A stretch of 36,972 nucleotides of DNA from Candidatus Giovannonibacteria bacterium (GCA_023266875.1 JAHFOJ010000003.1:38239-75210); one strand, 5' to 3'. Positions 7,937 to 14,603 are shown, counted from the stretch's first letter. A program made the numbers and translations. The notes: generated by a model from the letters alone, not told the origin.

Positions 7937-8434
7937 ATGAAATATTTAGCTTGGATTTCAATCGTAATGTTTAGTTTTATAATAATTTCGCCCTATGTTT
8001 TAGCACAGGCTTGCGATGCACCTTTCATTGATTGTAATGGCTTATGCACGCTTCCAAGTGAATGCCAAAGTGGTGGCACGCCCGTGGGAGGCAGCGCTGG
8101 GAGCGGAGGAACTCCTGTCGGGGGTGGCGCAGGCGGGGGCGGAACACCGGTTGGTGGCGGTGCTGGCGGAGGGTTCACGCTCACAAATCCTATACAATCG
8201 AGTACTTTTGCTGGTGTGATGCAGAAAGTTGCTGAAGTTGCAGCTAAAATTGGTCTTCCGTTAGTTGTTGTCTTTATGATCTACGCCGGATTTCTTTTTG
8301 TCTCCGCGCGCGGGAATGAAGAAAAACTCACATCTGCAAAAAATACTTTTTTCTGGGCTGTTGTCGGGGCATTGCTTGTTGTGGGCGCGTACGCTATAGC
8401 AACCGCAATCCAACAATTTGCGAAACAGCTTTAA
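7937..8434 (+). CDS. VirB2/TrbC-like small membrane protein (pilin-like)
   Basis: The protein has 165 aa. A signal peptide covers about residues 1-24 (ending VLAQ before ACDAP). Three tandem 11-residue repeats of the type GGTPVGGGAGG follow (residues 46-78). Two membrane segments then occur: IGLPLVVVFMIYAGFLFVSA and FFWAVVGALLVVGAYAIATA, separated by a short charged loop. This two-helix arrangement matches VirB2/TrbC-type pilins of type IV secretion and many small proteins annotated as pilin in Patescibacteria. No VirB4 or other conjugation gene is in view. GATAAT ends 8 bases before the ATG, so the mRNA may be leaderless. Confidence 0.75.
   Translation: MKYLAWISIVMFSFIIISPYVLAQACDAPFIDCNGLCTLPSECQSGGTPVGGSAGSGGTPVGGGAGGGGTPVGGGAGGGFTLTNPIQSSTFAGVMQKVAEVAAKIGLPLVVVFMIYAGFLFVSARGNEEKLTSAKNTFFWAVVGALLVVGAYAIATAIQQFAKQL
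8072..8170 (+). repeat. Three tandem 33-base repeats in the VirB2-like gene
   Basis: Three 33-base units encode GGTPVGGSAGS, GGTPVGGGAGG and GGTPVGGGAGG. They form a flexible Gly-rich spacer between the Cys-containing N-terminus and the membrane helices. The repeat number may vary between strains. Confidence 0.8.
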
Positions 8435-8493
8435 CTAAAAGCTTTTATTAAATATCAATTTATGCTAAATTTAGCTCTGATTATTTTTTAATT

Positions 8494-8565
8494 GCCCTCG
8501 TGGTGAAACGGATATCACGACTGGCTTCGGACCAGTTATTGGGGGTTCGAATCCCTCCGAGGGCG
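8494..8565 (+). tRNA. tRNA-Arg(UCG)
   Basis: The cloverleaf is complete: acceptor GCCCTCG/CGAGGGC, D arm, anticodon stem ACTGG/CCAGT with loop CTTCGGA, T arm with TTCGAAT, and discriminator G. CCA is not encoded; CA follows directly. The cca start codon is only 10 bases downstream. Confidence 0.95.
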
Positions 8566-8575
8566 CACTAGATAG

Positions 8576-10072
8576 ATGAAAGCGATTCCAAAAGAAATTC
8601 TCGAAGTAATATCCAAGCTTTGCAAAAATAATTTTGAAGCCTACTTAGTTGGTGGGTGTGTTCGTGATTTGCTTTTGGGAAATCCGCCAGCTGGCGGACC
8701 AAAAGATTGGGATATAACTACTAACGCGACGCCCGAAAAAATCCAAGAAATCTTTCCGGATAGTTTTTATGAAAATGAATATGGCACTGTCGGCGTTAAA
8801 ACAGGTTCAGAGGACGAAACGCTTGCTGTCGTGGAGGTTACCCCTTATCGAATTGAGGCAAAATATTCAGACAAGCGCCATCCAGACAAGGTGGAATTTT
8901 CAAAAAAACTGGAAGATGATTTAGGTCGCCGCGATTTTACTATAAATGCGCTTGCTATGGACTTAGGGAAGTCCGACTTCAAAGATGCTATGAGGTCGGA
9001 TTTCCGGATCGTAGATTTGTTTGGCGGCGAGGAAGATCTAAAGAAAAAAATAATCCGCGCGGTTGGCGATCCTGAAGAGCGGTTTCGGGAAGACGCGCTC
9101 CGTTTGATGAGGGCTGTTCGTTTCTCGGCGGAGCTCGATTTTGCAATTGAAGAGAAAACTATCAAAGCCATAAAAAACAACGCAGGCCTTTTGAAATTTA
9201 TCTCCAAAGAACGCGTCCGCGATGAATTCGTGAAAATTATAGAATCAGACTCCCCTGTTTTGGGGCTTGAGAAGCTCCGCGAGCTCGGTTTGCTTAAGGA
9301 ATTCATGCCGGAATTGCTTGAAGGATATGGCATTGGGCAGAATTTGCATCATATTTATACTGTCTGGGAACATAATTTGAAATCACTTGAGCACGCGGTT
9401 AGCGAAGGGTGGTCGCTTGATGTGAGAATGGCGGCTCTGTTACACGACGTCGGGAAACCTCGCGCGAAGCGGGGTGAGGGGAAATTTTCCACTTTCTACG
9501 GGCACGATATTGTTGGCGCGAAGATGGCGTATCAGATTTTAGAACGCCTGCGTTTTCCAAAAGAATTTATTGAAAAAGTGTCCAAATTAATCAGATATCA
9601 CCTTTTCTATTACAACGTGGACGAGGTTACGGAATCTTCAGTCAGGCGGCTTATCGCGAAAGTTGGCATAGAAGATATGGACGATCTGATAAAAGTGAGG
9701 ATTTGCGATAGGATTGGATCCGGAGTTCCCAAGGCAGAACCATATAAATTAAGGCACTTTCGCTTTATGGTTGAAAAACTCCAACGCGACCCGATTTCCG
9801 TCGGCATGTTAAAGGCGCGCGGCGAGGATGTGATGAGGGTTTGCAAAATTAGTCCGGGGCCGAGGATTGGGCGGATTTTATCCATTCTGCTCGACGAAGT
9901 CCTGGATGACCCGAAGAAAAACACTAAAAAATATCTTGATGAAAAAATTGCCAAACTCTGTCCCCTATCCGACCGCGAGCTTGCCGATTTAGCCAGGAAA
10001 GCGGAAGAGAAAAAAGTCTCACTGGAATCCGAAGAGATTGAAGAAATCAAGAAAAAGCATTACGTTAAATAA
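8576..10072 (+). CDS. cca: CCA tRNA nucleotidyltransferase / poly(A) polymerase family, with HD domain
   Basis: The protein has 498 aa. Class II nucleotidyltransferase motifs are clear: GGCVRD at 26-31, the metal-binding pair D44-W-D46 in DWDITTNATP, and RRDFTINALAMD at 118-129. The RNA-binding segment EDALRLMRAVRFSAELDF follows. An HD domain carries LLHDVGKP (H290, D291) and GHD (H310, D311). The enzyme adds or repairs the 3' CCA of tRNAs, needed here because no tRNA gene in view encodes it; a poly(A) polymerase role is possible within the same family. A palindrome puts extra residues PAGGP between RDLLLG and DWD. The gene lies between tRNA-Arg and tRNA-Pro. Confidence 0.95.
   Translation: MKAIPKEILEVISKLCKNNFEAYLVGGCVRDLLLGNPPAGGPKDWDITTNATPEKIQEIFPDSFYENEYGTVGVKTGSEDETLAVVEVTPYRIEAKYSDKRHPDKVEFSKKLEDDLGRRDFTINALAMDLGKSDFKDAMRSDFRIVDLFGGEEDLKKKIIRAVGDPEERFREDALRLMRAVRFSAELDFAIEEKTIKAIKNNAGLLKFISKERVRDEFVKIIESDSPVLGLEKLRELGLLKEFMPELLEGYGIGQNLHHIYTVWEHNLKSLEHAVSEGWSLDVRMAALLHDVGKPRAKRGEGKFSTFYGHDIVGAKMAYQILERLRFPKEFIEKVSKLIRYHLFYYNVDEVTESSVRRLIAKVGIEDMDDLIKVRICDRIGSGVPKAEPYKLRHFRFMVEKLQRDPISVGMLKARGEDVMRVCKISPGPRIGRILSILLDEVLDDPKKNTKKYLDEKIAKLCPLSDRELADLARKAEEKKVSLESEEIEEIKKKHYVK
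8683..8698. repeat. Perfect palindrome inside cca
   Basis: TCCGCCAGCTGGCGGA is a perfect 16-base palindrome. It is in frame and encodes PPAGG, inserted between the conserved GGCVRDLLLG and DWD motifs, which are closer together in typical enzymes. Confidence 0.75.
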
Positions 10073-10075
10073 GTT

Positions 10076-10146
10076 CGGGCTGTAGTATACCGGCAGTACG
10101 CACCCTTCGGGAGGGTGAAGACTGGGTTCAATTCCCAGCAGCCCGA
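10076..10146 (+). tRNA. tRNA-Pro(CGG)
   Basis: Acceptor CGGGCTG/CAGCCCG, anticodon stem CACCC/GGGTG with loop TTCGGGA, T stem CTGGG/CCCAG and discriminator A. C1-G72 with A73 fits bacterial tRNA-Pro. It begins 3 bases after the cca stop. CCA is absent; CA follows the discriminator. Confidence 0.95.
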
Positions 10147-10170
10147 CAGGACTGATTAATTAAAAATTTA

Positions 10171-10241
10171 GGGCCTGTAGTTCAGTGGCAGAACACGGCA
10201 TTCGCATTGCCGGGACGGGGATTCGATTTCCCCCAGGTCCA
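10171..10241 (+). tRNA. tRNA-Ala(CGC)
   Basis: Acceptor GGGCCTG/CAGGTCC with one G-U, anticodon stem CGGCA/TGCCG with loop TTCGCAT, T stem GGGGA/TCCCC, discriminator A. The usual Ala G3-U70 identity pair is present. CCA is not encoded; CA follows. Confidence 0.93.
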
Positions 10242-10337
10242 CAATTCAAAACTTTTTAAAAAACTTGCGCTATATTTTAATTTTTGCTTTAGTTACACTA
10301 AAGTTTCTTGTGTTCATGCCAATTTTGAGGAGGAACA

Positions 10338-11081
10338 ATGGAATCACTTATTCATTTCGGTAAGCGTCACAAAATTTTTACGGCCATGTCTTTGAGAAAG
10401 CATGGTCCCATGGGGAAAATAACTGACTTGCAGACTTCGGGCATCCAGAGATTAAGGCGTTTTTTGTGGGGTTATGACATTTCACATTATCGAGTCGTCG
10501 TTCCAAAAGAGATGCAAACCGCCAATGTTTGCGCCGTTACTTATAGGGAGGGCGGATCAATAGTCAGCTTTGACGGCAAAAAAAGTGAGTCTGGTGTTGA
10601 CGGATTAATAACGTCAGATTGCGGACTTTTTCTTACCACTTATGCCCGTGATTGTTTGGTTCTTTTGGGAGTTGATTTAAAAAGAGGTGTTATTTTCAAT
10701 GCCCATGCCGGCTGGCTCGGCCTTAAGAATAGATTGCCAACGGCGCTTGTGAGTTCTCTACTTAATTACGGCTCAAGCCTTGCCGATATTCATTTATGGA
10801 TAGGCCCGACAGTGCACTGGCAATGCTACGAATTCTTAAGGAAGGATGCCGAGAAACTTTTTCCTGGTTATGGAGAATTTGTAAAGCCGCACGAAAGCGA
10901 TGAAGAAAAAATTTTTCTGGATCTCCGTGGGATATGCATTCGGCAACTTTTAACTGCCGGACTCCCAATGGGGAACATTAGTTACAGCACTTGTTGCACT
11001 ATGCATAATCAGAAACTTTTCTCGCATCGTGGTGGCGATGGATCTGGCTACAATATGGCTTTTGTCGTAGGGCGGCCATAA
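10338..11081 (+). CDS. YfiH/PgeF-like (DUF152, laccase-domain) protein
   Basis: The protein has 247 aa; AGGAGG lies 6 bases before the ATG. The family signature is visible in VDGLITSDCGLFLTTYARDC, NAHAGWLGLKN, IGPTVHWQCYEF and a final SHRGGDGSGYNMAFV. C106 and H123 match two of the three zinc ligands of the family. The first ligand, normally in a Q-x-H-G motif, is not seen: the segment reads MQTANV near residue 60. Family members are purine nucleoside phosphorylases/adenosine deaminases or edit peptidoglycan intermediates. With a ligand missing, activity is uncertain. A terminator follows. Confidence 0.85.
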   Translation: MESLIHFGKRHKIFTAMSLRKHGPMGKITDLQTSGIQRLRRFLWGYDISHYRVVVPKEMQTANVCAVTYREGGSIVSFDGKKSESGVDGLITSDCGLFLTTYARDCLVLLGVDLKRGVIFNAHAGWLGLKNRLPTALVSSLLNYGSSLADIHLWIGPTVHWQCYEFLRKDAEKLFPGYGEFVKPHESDEEKIFLDLRGICIRQLLTAGLPMGNISYSTCCTMHNQKLFSHRGGDGSGYNMAFVVGRP

Positions 11082-11098
11082 TTAGGCGAAAAGAGAAC

Positions 11099-11134
11099 AA
11101 AAGGTTCGGGACTTTACCCTTCCGGACCTTTTTT
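11099..11134 (+). terminator. Rho-independent terminator after the YfiH-like gene
   Basis: AAAAGGTTCGG and CCGGACCTTTT pair over 11 positions with one G-U, followed by further T. Confidence 0.85.
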
Positions 11135-11165
11135 GTTTCAAATTTTTGTGCGAGAATGAGAAACT

Positions 11166-11714
11166 ATGAAATTGCTGGATTTTGATACAAGAGAAGCTCC
11201 GATATCATTTATTGATCTTGAAATGACGGGACTTGAGAGCGCTAAGCATGAAATAATCGAAATAGGCCTTGTTAAAGCATCACAGCCGGATCTGGAAATA
11301 ATAGAAAAGTGGGAGATAAGAGTTAAGCCGGAGCAGCTGGAAACATCTGACCCGGAAGCATTAAAAGTTGCGCAATACGATAAAGAAAAATGGCAAAACG
11401 CTGTTTCCCTATTTGAAGCCATGAACATTCTCGCTCTAAAAATTGACAGAACTATATTGGCAGGGTGGAATGTAGCTACCGACTATTCATTTCTCGACCA
11501 AGCATTTAGCAAAACAGGTATACAGCTAAATTTCTTTAAACACATACTGGACATAAATTCATATACCAAAGCAAGACTCAATATGAGTTGGGGATCTGGT
11601 GGGTTAAGCAATACATGCAAGAAACTTGGTGTTACACGTGAAAACGAGCATACTGCTCTGTCAGACGCACTTGCTACTTATGAAATTTATCGTATTTGCG
11701 TCAACAATGGCTAG
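11166..11714 (+). CDS. DEDDh 3'-5' exonuclease (DnaQ/RNase T-like)
   Basis: The protein has 182 aa. Exo motif I is FIDLEMTGLE with D17 and E19. Motif II is GWNVATDYSFLDQ with D106. Motif III is EHTALSDALATYEIY with H162 and D167. This is the complete DEDDh set, so an active metal-dependent exonuclease is expected. It could act as a proofreading subunit, an oligoribonuclease-like enzyme or a repair nuclease; nothing in view decides. One of a cluster of parS-like sites lies within its 3' end at 11630-11645. Confidence 0.88.
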   Translation: MKLLDFDTREAPISFIDLEMTGLESAKHEIIEIGLVKASQPDLEIIEKWEIRVKPEQLETSDPEALKVAQYDKEKWQNAVSLFEAMNILALKIDRTILAGWNVATDYSFLDQAFSKTGIQLNFFKHILDINSYTKARLNMSWGSGGLSNTCKKLGVTRENEHTALSDALATYEIYRICVNNG

Positions 11715-11967
11715 AATTATAAGTTTCACGTGTAACTTACTTATTAATCAACTGTTTCACAATAGTTTCACGGCTATTAATTACGGATCTATATGTTGCA
11801 CGTGAAACACATGAACCATGCCTTCTGAAAAAAGAAAACTTGGAGACATCTGTGAAACTATTGCTGTGAAACATCTCGTGAAACACACCTACACGATTAT
11901 TGGTCGTAATTATCAAAAAAAATGGGGCGAGATAGATATAATAGCCACAAGTGTTTCACGTGACACT
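11630..11967. promoter_or_regulatory. Cluster of parS-like sites
   Basis: The canonical ParB site is TGTTTCACGTGAAACA. The best match is TGTTGCACGTGAAACA at 11794-11809 (15 of 16). Others are TGTTTCACGTGACACT at 11952-11967 (14), TGTTACACGTGAAAAC at 11630-11645 (13) and AGTTTCACGTGTAACT at 11722-11737 (13). Half sites GTTTCAC or GTGAAAC occur at 11754, 11765, 11851, 11866 and 11878. The cluster spans two coding regions and the gap between them. No parA or parB is in the window. Confidence 0.65.
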
Positions 11968-12207
11968 AATAAATTGCACTTTATTGAAGTTAAAGGTGCA
12001 AAGGTACGGCTTGATATAAATGTTAGGCCGGAGGTAAATATGAGTGATTTTAAGAAGAAAAGGTTATGGCGGGCTATACAATCATGGTTTATCGATAATC
12101 CGACTTATAACGAAATCGATTGGCAAATTGATGTAGCGGCGGTATTATTGTTTCCTGAAAGAAAAACAGTAAGGATTAGATGGATTAGAAATATAATTAT
12201 AGAATAA
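11818..12207 (+). CDS. YraN-like (UPF0102) predicted nuclease
   Basis: The protein has 129 aa, usual for the family. Characteristic segments are GDICETIAVKHLVKH, GRNYQKKWGEIDIIA and FIEVKGA, giving the E-D-EVK arrangement of restriction-endonuclease-fold enzymes. The family's substrate is not established. No Shine-Dalgarno is visible before the ATG. Several GTGAAAC half sites and one parS-like site lie inside the coding sequence, which may have constrained codon choice near the N-terminus. The tRNA complex begins 10 bases after the stop. Confidence 0.85.
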   Translation: MPSEKRKLGDICETIAVKHLVKHTYTIIGRNYQKKWGEIDIIATSVSRDTNKLHFIEVKGAKVRLDINVRPEVNMSDFKKKRLWRAIQSWFIDNPTYNEIDWQIDVAAVLLFPERKTVRIRWIRNIIIE

Positions 12208-12254
12208 ATCGATATTTCGGGCTGGAGTATGTTGGTAGTACACCTGCTTCTTGC

Positions 12255-12361
12255 CCAGCCGTATTTTTAACGGAGAGTAGTATAGTGGCAGTACACGTGC
12301 TTTGGGAGCACGTAGTCCGGGTTCGATTCCCGGCTCTCCGACAGAGGGAAAATACAGCTGG
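12255..12361. repeat. Inverted repeat bracketing the inner tRNA
   Basis: CCAGCCGTATTTT (12255-12267) pairs with 12349-12361 at 12 of 13 positions, with a single C-A mismatch. The arms stack, through a small internal loop, on the outer anticodon stem and its extension CCTGCTTCTT/AAGGAGCAGG, which pairs over 10 positions with one G-U. The left arm shares CCCAGCCGTA with the inverted repeat at 17227-17327. Confidence 0.8.
12271..12341 (+). tRNA. tRNA-Pro(UGG), nested inside another tRNA gene
   Basis: A canonical cloverleaf: acceptor CGGAGAG/CTCTCCG, D arm with A14 and U8 in place, anticodon stem CGTGC/GCACG with loop TTTGGGA, T stem CCGGG/CCCGG, and discriminator A. CA follows; CCA is not encoded. 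It can read CCN proline codons and appears functional. Confidence 0.95.
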
Positions 12362-12404
12362 ATGAAGGAGCAGGTAGACTGGGTTCGATCCCCAGCAGCC
12401 CGAC

Positions 12405-13145
12405 ATGCAAAATCTGGCTCTTGAAGTCCAAAATTTAGTTAAAAGATACGGCGACAAAACCGCCGTTGATGGAATCTCTTTTGAAATTAAAAAAGGGGAT
12501 TTTTTTGGTTTTCTGGGACCGAATGGGGCGGGGAAGACATCGACTATTAGCTGTATTACCGGAACGGCAACCATAACCTCAGGGGAAATTAAAGTTTTTG
12601 GGTTTGATGTTGTTCGGGATTATCGCGAAGCACGAAAGAAAATCGGAATTTCCCCGCAGGAGTTTAATGTTGATATTTTTGCGAAACCGAAAGATATTTT
12701 ATATTTTGTCGGTGGATATTTCGGGCTTCCCAAAAGAGAAAGATTAAAAAGAATTGACGAAGTAGCAGAAGAGCTTGGCCTGAAAGATTATATGGATACC
12801 ACTTTTCGCGCTCTCTCCGGAGGATATAAAAGGCGGATTATGCTCGCGCGCGCTTTGATCCATAACCCGGATTTGTTGATTTTGGACGAACCGACAGCCG
12901 GAGTCGATGTCGAGTTGAGGCACGACTTATGGCGGATTTTGACCGACCTGAACAAGAAAGGCAAAACTATTTTGCTAACAACGCATTATCTCGAAGAAGC
13001 CCAGCGTCTCTGCGACCGGATTGGGATTATATTTGGCGGGAAAATTGTCTCGCTCGAATCCAAGGACGAGCTGATTAAAGACGGCAAATCCATTGAGGAT
13101 CATTATTTAGCGCAAGTTGGAGCGAAAAACGGAGCGGCATTTTGA
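12405..13145 (+). CDS. ABC-2 type transporter ATP-binding protein
   Basis: The protein has 246 aa, typical for the nucleotide-binding subunit of an ABC-2 exporter. Walker A is GPNGAGKT near residue 44, the signature is LSGGYKRR, Walker B is LLILDEPTAGVD, and the switch histidine lies in LTTHYLEEA. The ATG begins one base after the discriminator of the interrupted tRNA, so no Shine-Dalgarno is possible; tRNA 3' processing would yield a nearly leaderless mRNA. The likely partner is the permease at 15563, which is separated from it by five other genes. The substrate is unknown. Confidence 0.93.
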   Translation: MQNLALEVQNLVKRYGDKTAVDGISFEIKKGDFFGFLGPNGAGKTSTISCITGTATITSGEIKVFGFDVVRDYREARKKIGISPQEFNVDIFAKPKDILYFVGGYFGLPKRERLKRIDEVAEELGLKDYMDTTFRALSGGYKRRIMLARALIHNPDLLILDEPTAGVDVELRHDLWRILTDLNKKGKTILLTTHYLEEAQRLCDRIGIIFGGKIVSLESKDELIKDGKSIEDHYLAQVGAKNGAAF

Positions 13146-13170
13146 CTTTTATTCTCCAAGCGCGTAAACT
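13142..13170 (+). promoter_or_regulatory. Promoter of hicBA, nearly leaderless
   Basis: TTGACT (13142-13147), a 17-base spacer and TAAACT (13165-13170) end 10 bases before the hicB ATG. Transcription would start about 3-4 bases before the start codon. The -35 element overlaps the end of the ABC ATPase gene. Confidence 0.5.
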
Positions 13171-13180
13171 TTAGATAATT

Positions 13181-13435
13181 ATGAAGAACTACACGTATCG
13201 CATAATCATAGAGCCGGATGAAGGAAAAACTTTCCATGCTTATGTTCCCGCGCTTCCTGGTTGTCACACTTGGGGAGAAAATTTTGAAGAAGCCCGCGAG
13301 AATATCCGCGATGCAATTGATGCTTATATAAGAAGTCTTGCAAAAGACGGCGAGAATATTCCTTTGGATCGCGGAGTGGAAATAGTGGAAACCATATCTG
13401 CCTCACGGCCCAGAAAATCTCTTTCTCATGCCTAA
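13181..13435 (+). CDS. hicB: HicB-like antitoxin
   Basis: The protein has 84 aa. It begins with TYRIIIEPDEGKTFHAYVPALPGCHTWGENFEEARENIRDAI, the partial RNase H-like fold typical of HicB. It lacks a long C-terminal DNA-binding domain, so it is the short form. HicB binds and neutralises HicA. Its stop overlaps the hicA start by 8 bases, giving antitoxin-first order and coupled translation. Confidence 0.9.
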   Translation: MKNYTYRIIIEPDEGKTFHAYVPALPGCHTWGENFEEARENIRDAIDAYIRSLAKDGENIPLDRGVEIVETISASRPRKSLSHA

Positions 13436-13661
13436 AATTCCTCAGATTAAAGATCGGGAACTAATCCGAGTTTTAAAGAAACTCGGATTTTTTGAGCACC
13501 CGGAGCGCGGCACATCTCATCTTGTTTTCGCTCATCAGGACGGAAGGCGCACCACTGTATCTCGCCATCCCGGCAAGAATATTCCGAAAGGGACGCTACG
13601 CGCCATTATTCGTGATATTAATATATCTCCTGAAGAATTTATTAAACTTTTAAAACTGTAA
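13428..13661 (+). CDS. hicA: HicA-like mRNA interferase toxin
   Basis: The protein has 77 aa. It carries the double-stranded RNA-binding-like core: RELIRVLKKLGF, then GTSHLVF with the probable catalytic H31, TTVSRHPGKNIPKGTLRAIIRDI and a C-terminal helix. HicA toxins cleave mRNA in a ribosome-independent way and are held inactive by HicB. The 8-base overlap with hicB supports a genuine pair. The pair sits between the two halves of an ABC-2 transporter and may have inserted there. Confidence 0.92.
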   Translation: MPKIPQIKDRELIRVLKKLGFFEHPERGTSHLVFAHQDGRRTTVSRHPGKNIPKGTLRAIIRDINISPEEFIKLLKL

Positions 13662-13682
13662 CTTTTTCAAGAAAGTTTTTTT
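13660..13682 (+). terminator. Weak terminator-like hairpin after hicA
   Basis: AACTTT and AAAGTT pair around a short loop and are followed by T residues, directly after the hicA stop. The stem is only 6 pairs and A-T rich. Confidence 0.35.
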
Positions 13683-13952
13683 GTGTTTGATAATATATCA
13701 AAACGACTCAAAAAGAAATGCTCTGTTTGTTCAAGAAAGATAAATGTAATTATCTATAAAAATTTTACCTACCGTGGCGGCCATTATTTCGGCAAAATTC
13801 CCTTACATACCAAGAAAGAACTTGGTCTATCACTAAAAGCCGGTGTAAAAGAAGTTAAGGTCGCTGGTAAGATAATCCGTGTGTTGAAAAATGATCCCAA
13901 ACCTTACTCATATGCCGAATATTGGGAGTGTCCCAAGTGCTATTGGAAGTAA
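13683..13952 (+). CDS. Small zinc-ribbon protein, family not recognised
   Basis: The protein has 89 aa, read from a GTG start with no clear ribosome binding site. Two cysteine pairs, CSVC at residues 13-16 and CPKC near residues 83-86, bracket a basic, beta-rich middle (NVIIYKNFTYRGGHYFGKIPLH). This should form one zinc-binding ribbon. No catalytic motif is visible. A terminator follows. It is probably real because the reading frame ends neatly before the terminator and both Cys pairs are intact. Confidence 0.65.
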   Translation: MFDNISKRLKKKCSVCSRKINVIIYKNFTYRGGHYFGKIPLHTKKELGLSLKAGVKEVKVAGKIIRVLKNDPKPYSYAEYWECPKCYWK

Positions 13953-13956
13953 AAAC

Positions 13957-13993
13957 AAAAAAGCCCGTTGATGTTTCCATCGCGGGGTTTTTT
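13957..13993 (+). terminator. Imperfect terminator after the zinc-ribbon gene
   Basis: A run of A plus GCCC, then GATG/CATC and CGGGG, pair into an imperfect hairpin ending in six T. The next 200 bases (13994-14195) hold no gene, only further small hairpins such as CTTCGC/GCGAAG and CTCGGGA/TCCCGAG. Confidence 0.6.
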
Positions 13994-14195
13994 GTTGTTG
14001 CACCTTGTTCCATCATTCGATAGAACCTTCGCATTTCGCGAAGCTCGGGAGGATTTTCCCGAGAGCGCCGTTTTAATCTTTCGATTCTGCCCAACGCCGA
14101 GGCAGTTTGCCTAGTTTTACGACATAGGCTTGTCGTTCCCCGGGGTTTTGGCCTCTGGGGTGACGGCCTTGCGCTGCGGTCTCGCCCGGGCTTAT

Positions 14196-14603
14196 TTATT
14201 CACCCGGATCCCCGCTCACGTTTGCGCTGACGTCATCACAGAATTTTGAAAATTCCGTGAGGCACATCATTCGGTGGAAGACGAGTTCTCCATTTACCGA
14301 AAACTCTCGCATCCCTTCATAGCGCCTCCAATAATACGAATCGTATACAAGGAAGCGACAAGGAACTGAACGAAGAGTCTCAATAAATAATGAACTCAGC
14401 TTTGTTTTCACCTCTTCGGTGAAAATTCCACTTGTTCCTCCGAGATCGCGGTTTAGAGTGAAAGGGTCAAATATTACAATTTCGACTCCCCCCTTCTTTA
14501 TTCTCTTTACCGTATCCTCGATGGAATCCGAATACTTTGCACCCAGCTTTTTGAACTGTCGATCGATACCGAGTAAGCCAGTGCCTGATTCTATAATATT
14601 CAT
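14196..14603 (-). CDS. Unrecognised 135-residue protein
   Basis: I do not recognise this protein. AGGAGG precedes the ATG by about 7 bases, and a promoter with a perfect TTGACA lies upstream, so expression is likely. The sequence is soluble and mixed alpha/beta. IKKGGVEIVIFDPFTLNRDLGG resembles a strand followed by an acidic turn, and VPCRFLVYDSYYWRRYEG is aromatic-rich. No signal peptide or membrane segment is visible. It is divergent from the TrmB-like regulator, so that regulator may control both. Confidence 0.7.
   Translation of the reverse strand: MNIIESGTGLLGIDRQFKKLGAKYSDSIEDTVKRIKKGGVEIVIFDPFTLNRDLGGTSGIFTEEVKTKLSSLFIETLRSVPCRFLVYDSYYWRRYEGMREFSVNGELVFHRMMCLTEFSKFCDDVSANVSGDPGE

Larger units (their letters stand above)
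12218..12403 (+). tRNA. tRNA gene interrupted in the anticodon loop by another tRNA
   Basis: The 5' part (12218-12253) gives acceptor CGGGCTG, a D arm and anticodon-stem arm CCTGC. The 3' part (12370-12403) gives GCAGG, T arm CTGGG/CCCAG and acceptor CAGCCCG plus A73. Both stems pair perfectly across the 122 bases between them, which contain a complete tRNA-Pro(UGG). Removing the insert could leave loop TTCTTGA (Lys-type CUU), TTCTGGA (Gln-type CUG) or TTCAGGA (Leu-type CAG), depending on the cut. C1-G72, A73, the acceptor and the T stem match tRNA-Pro(CGG) at 10076. Against function, the near-universal U8 and A14 are both G. It may be a decayed tRNA-Pro copy, an intron-like gene or a tRNA-like leader. 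CA follows A73. Confidence 0.75.

Noticed and set aside
7937-8434. A type IV secretion or conjugation locus
   Set aside because: Only a VirB2-like protein is present; no VirB4, VirB6, coupling protein or relaxase is in the window.
12218-12403. Group I intron in the interrupted tRNA
   Set aside because: The insert outside the inner tRNA is only about 50 bases, too short for the conserved group I core.
12197-12574. Minus-strand frame of 125 codons across the tRNA complex
   Set aside because: Its central part is the reverse reading of the tRNA genes and it overlaps the ABC ATPase start.
13855-14094. Minus-strand frame of 79 codons
   Set aside because: It runs antisense through a terminator and the end of the zinc-ribbon gene, with no ribosome binding site or family motif.
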